In this document: positions 62,839 to 64,000 of the stretch, one piece after another
How positions within the stretch are numbered: position 1 is the first letter of the stretch
How the letters are laid out: each line of letters starts with the position of its first letter
Assembly (NCBI GenBank): GCA_027483945.1
Contig: JAIXTM010000018.1
Coordinates: forward strand, 434,001 to 498,000
Origin: Hyphomicrobiales bacterium
GTDB lineage: Bacteria; Pseudomonadota; Alphaproteobacteria; Rhizobiales; Beijerinckiaceae
Direction of reading: 5' to 3'
Length of the DNA: 64,000 bases
Position numbers and translations under genes: made by a program
The notes under the pieces: generated by a model
Told to the model about the DNA's origin: nothing
Database searches by the model: none
The model's input: only the letters and a program-made list of their open reading frames with translations

Positions 62839-62853
62839 TTAGGCAATTCTTAA
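62839..62853 (+). promoter_or_regulatory. Imperfect CtrA-type site upstream of sciP
   Basis: TTAG-N7-TTAA (62839-62853) differs by one base from the CtrA box TTAA-N7-TTAA and lies about 58 bp before the sciP start. CtrA control of sciP is known in Caulobacter. Confidence 0.4.
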
Positions 62854-62910
62854 GCGCCCGCCCCTAACCTCAGGGGGAACGTTGGTCAGTAGAGTTGTGT
62901 GAGCGTAATC

Positions 62911-63186
62911 ATGACCGATCCCCATCGCCCGAGGGTCAAATACGTCATCGGGCCGGACGGAAGCCCCCTGACGATCGCGGACCTGCCGCCGCCGAGCACG
63001 CGCCGCTGGGTCATCCGCCGCAAGGCCGAAGTCGTCGCCGCCGTCCGTGGCGGTCTTCTGAGCCTGGAAGACGCCTGCAAGCGCTACACGCTCACCGTCG
63101 AGGAATTCCTGAGCTGGCAGCATTCGATCGACCAGCATGGCCTGGCGGGCCTGCGCACGACGCGAATCCAGCACTACCGGCAATAG
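62911..63186 (+). CDS. sciP: CtrA inhibitor SciP (DUF1153)
   Basis: 91 residues from the ATG at 62911; a GTG four codons earlier is less likely by comparison. The sequence RPRVKYVIGPDGSPLTIADL, then TRRWVIRRKAEVVAAVRGGL, is almost the Caulobacter SciP sequence as remembered. SciP is an HTH protein that binds and restrains the cell-cycle regulator CtrA. Location between flgD and fliF ties cell-cycle control to flagellar genes and marks the genome as alphaproteobacterial. Confidence 0.93.
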   Translation: MTDPHRPRVKYVIGPDGSPLTIADLPPPSTRRWVIRRKAEVVAAVRGGLLSLEDACKRYTLTVEEFLSWQHSIDQHGLAGLRTTRIQHYRQ

Positions 63187-63218
63187 GCCGCACGCGGCAC
63201 CGGTTCACGGTTCGAGAG

Positions 63219-63245
63219 GGGGAGCACGGCGACGCCGCGCTCCCC
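63219..63245 (+). terminator. Hairpin between sciP and fliF
   Basis: Stem GGGGAGC/GCTCCCC (63219-63225, 63239-63245) continues after one mismatch with CGGC/GCCG around a 3-base loop. No T tract; probable sciP terminator. A smaller stem GCTCCC/GGGAGC (63362-63367, 63372-63377) sits just before the fliF start. Confidence 0.5.
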
Positions 63246-63398
63246 TTCGCGCGTTTGGCGCCATTTCCCGCAGAAAACATCAACCGTCCGGCAGGAAAAA
63301 GTCGCGCCGTTAAGGGAAGTTAACCCTTCATTCACCACAAGCCGGGAAATTCTTGCCTAGTGCTCCCGAGGGGGAGCGGGCGGGTGGTGTTCGGTTAA

Positions 63399-64000
63399 GT
63401 GAACGGGGCAGTCGAATTCCTTCGCAAGTTGGGTCCGTCGCGTCTGGGCGCGATGATCGCCGTCACCTTCGCCCTCGTCGGCTTCTTCGCCTTCGTGATC
63501 ATGCGGGTGACGCAGCCCGAGATGGGCATGCTCTATAACGAGCTGTCCTTCCAGGATTCCAACACGATCGTCCGCGACCTCGATTCCCGCGGCGTGAAGT
63601 ACGAGCTGCGCAACGAGGGCCAGACGATCCTGGTGCCCCGCGCCGACATCACGCGCCTGCGCATGGAGATGGCCGGCAAGGGCCTGCCCTCGGGCGGCGG
63701 CGTCGGCTACGAGATCTTCGACAAGGGCGACGCCTTCTCCGCCACGTCCTTCGTCCAGGGCGTGAACCACCTGCGGGCCCTGGAGGGCGAACTCGCCCGC
63801 ACGATCAAGGCGATCGGCCGCGTCCAGCAGGCGCGGGTCCACCTCGTCATCCCCGAGCGGCGCCTGTTCGAGCGCGACCGCGACGGCGCGCGCGCCTCCA
63901 TCGTGCTCAAGCTCGCCGGCGAGCTCGATGCCGGGCAGGTCCGCGCCATCCGCCACCTCGTCGCCACTGCCGTCAACGGCCTGAAGCCCGAGCGCATCTC
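63399..64000 (+). CDS. fliF: Flagellar MS-ring protein FliF, N-terminal part
   Basis: The first 200 residues; the gene continues past the right edge. It starts at the GTG at 63399, directly after an in-frame TAA, and reads V-N-G-A-V-E-F-L-R-K-L-G, as expected for FliF. A membrane segment (LGAMIAVTFALVGFFAFVIM) and the YscJ/FliF domain (LYNELSFQDSNTIVRDLDSR, then KGLPSGGGVGYEIFDKGDAF) follow, with ARVHLVIPERRLFERD. FliF forms the membrane ring on which the flagellum is built. Confidence 0.92.
   Translation, partial: MNGAVEFLRKLGPSRLGAMIAVTFALVGFFAFVIMRVTQPEMGMLYNELSFQDSNTIVRDLDSRGVKYELRNEGQTILVPRADITRLRMEMAGKGLPSGGGVGYEIFDKGDAFSATSFVQGVNHLRALEGELARTIKAIGRVQQARVHLVIPERRLFERDRDGARASIVLKLAGELDAGQVRAIRHLVATAVNGLKPERI

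Noticed and set aside
63310-63323. CtrA box TTAA-N6-TTAA
   Set aside because: The spacer is one base short of the consensus N7, so it is mentioned as a hint and not listed as a feature.
63339-63358. Sigma-54-like promoter before fliF
   Set aside because: The GG and GC elements are separated by 9 rather than 10 bases, and the flanking bases do not match the consensus.

Overview
The window reads as a high-GC alphaproteobacterial chromosome segment, probably Hyphomicrobiales-like. The best taxonomic markers are sciP (the DUF1153 inhibitor of CtrA) inside a fliK-flgD-sciP-fliF flagellar block, a PmtA-type phospholipid N-methyltransferase, ornithine cyclodeaminase beside arginase, and dense operons in which stop and start codons overlap (ATGA, TGATG, GTGA). 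No rRNA, CRISPR array, insertion sequence or replication origin was seen. One tRNA gene is present, tRNA-Met(CAU).

Layout. 0-3.1 kb: start of an acyltransferase-3 gene, then a copper operon (copA-cueR-copZ) behind a MerR-type promoter with a 19-bp spacer. 3.1-5.7 kb: arginase-ornithine cyclodeaminase operon with a divergent Lrp-type regulator. 5.7-10.9 kb: RpiR-type regulator and a polar amino acid ABC importer with an AstE/AspA-type deacylase gene. 10.9-14.1 kb: thioredoxin-reductase-like flavoprotein, a TAXI binding protein and a DeoR-type regulator. 14.2-18.7 kb: LOG-family enzyme plus a PotABCD-type ABC importer. 18.7-23.9 kb: TRAP transporter (dctPQM), FadR-type GntR regulator and glycerate 2-kinase.

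23.9-36.3 kb is the most interesting part. It holds a near-complete gene set for inositol-containing sphingolipids: myo-inositol-phosphate synthase; a dehydratase, ketosynthase and acyl carrier protein; a GNAT-fold protein resembling bacterial ceramide synthase; a serine palmitoyltransferase-type alpha-oxoamine synthase; a ketosphinganine reductase-like SDR; an Aur1-like PAP2 protein (candidate inositol phosphorylceramide synthase); a CDP-alcohol phosphatidyltransferase (candidate phosphatidylinositol-phosphate synthase); and a PgpA-family phosphatase. Next to these are a GT4 glycosyltransferase of the PimA/PIG-A type, a NodB-type deacetylase, a flippase-like membrane protein and a second glycosyltransferase. 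Together they suggest a glycosylated inositol phosphorylceramide. This is inference from families and gene order.

36.3-56.1 kb is a group-2-like capsule locus: KpsM, two divergent KpsE-like proteins, KpsT, KpsD-like export lipoprotein, several glycosyltransferases, methyltransferases, phosphomannomutase and GDP-mannose pyrophosphorylase. The kpsE-kpsM genes run without real gaps into the lipid genes, so the capsule and the glycolipid may be made or exported together. Inside this locus lie a phage-like DUF2793/S74 protein, an A/T-rich island at about 46.1-48.1 kb that looks acquired, and a small HicA-like toxin-antitoxin-type pair.

56.1-64 kb: SDR and zinc alcohol dehydrogenase, tRNA-Met with a near-consensus promoter, pmtA, mnmA, then fliK, flgD, sciP and the start of fliF. 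The only gene-free stretch near 300 bases is 58150-58322 with its continuation around the tRNA; in 58150-58322 itself I see nothing assignable. All calls are from reading alone; no database search was possible.
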